A stretch of 5,694 bases of DNA. Origin: an uncultured Eubacteriales bacterium. GTDB lineage: Bacteria > Bacillota > Clostridia > Oscillospirales > Oscillospiraceae. Shown here one piece after another: positions 5,594 to 5,694 of this stretch; the stretch's first letter is position 1, and every line of letters begins with the position of its first letter. Both the position numbers and the translations under genes were made by a program. Location: NCBI GenBank assembly GCA_900549885.1, contig URQA01000152.1, positions 1-5,694 of the forward strand, read 5' to 3'. The notes below the pieces were generated by a model. It was not told where the DNA came from. It was given only the letters and a program-made list of their open reading frames with translations, and ran no database searches.

Positions 5594-5694
5594 GTGACCT
5601 GGCTGTTCGGTATGCAGGGGGAGGATGGGAAGCGGTTGTCCAGGCCCCTCCTCAGGCGGGCGGCGGCGCTGGCCTGGGGCTGGCGGGCGCTGCC
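5594..5694 (+). CDS. Start of an unidentified protein gene (cut by window edge)
   Basis: A GTG at 5594 is preceded by GGGAGGG (5580-5586) with 7 nt spacing, a strong ribosome site, and opens a frame that stays open for 33 codons to the right edge. The protein begins MTWLFGMQGEDGKRLS, followed by an arginine-bearing segment (RPLLRR) and a hydrophobic stretch (AAALAWGWRAL) that may be the start of a membrane helix. Third codon positions are almost all G or C, as in the other genes. I do not recognise the family. A second frame from ATG 5548 is also open to the edge but has no ribosome site and less biased codons, so it is less likely. Confidence 0.5.
   Translation, partial: MTWLFGMQGEDGKRLSRPLLRRAAALAWGWRAL

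Overview
The window carries most of an rnf operon on the minus strand, followed by three small independent genes. The DNA is GC-rich, the Shine-Dalgarno sequences are strong AGGAGG types, and the gene order is rnfC-D-G-E-A-B. The proteins look like the Rnf subunits of anaerobic Clostridia. Together this suggests a high-GC gut-type clostridium of the Oscillospiraceae / Flavonifractor-Pseudoflavonifractor kind; that placement is inference from protein style, not a database match.

Positions 1-4372 (minus strand, transcribed right to left) hold rnfC, rnfD, rnfG, rnfE, rnfA and the first 92 codons of rnfB, which runs off the left edge. Every junction is tight: C/D overlap by 8 nt, D/G by 4 nt (ATGA), G-E gap 1 nt, E-A gap 3 nt, A-B gap 13 nt with the rnfB ribosome site touching the rnfA stop. 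The products form the membrane Rnf complex (ferredoxin:NAD+ oxidoreductase, ion-translocating). RnfB takes electrons from ferredoxin, RnfA/RnfE carry them through the membrane via a shared Fe-S site, RnfG and RnfD carry covalently bound FMN, and RnfC hands electrons to NAD+. The cofactor residues expected for these steps are visible in the parts present.

Positions 4373-4658 are a divergent intergenic region with a good promoter candidate for each direction and a possible operator-like inverted repeat around the rnf promoter. From 4659 a monocistronic nitroreductase-family flavoprotein gene reads on the plus strand. It is convergent with a small minus-strand zinc-ribbon protein gene (5291-5491). 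A long perfect hairpin between them (5232-5270) has a T-run on the zinc-ribbon side and probably serves both genes. The right edge (5594 onward) contains the likely start of another plus-strand gene, unidentified, with a strong ribosome site and a GTG start.

I see no mobile element, CRISPR, tRNA or rRNA and no clearly new system. The most unusual points are the four-cysteine tail on RnfE, the TTG start of rnfB, the SNAT variant of the RnfG flavin motif, and a hairpin that could mask the ribosome site of the zinc-ribbon gene.
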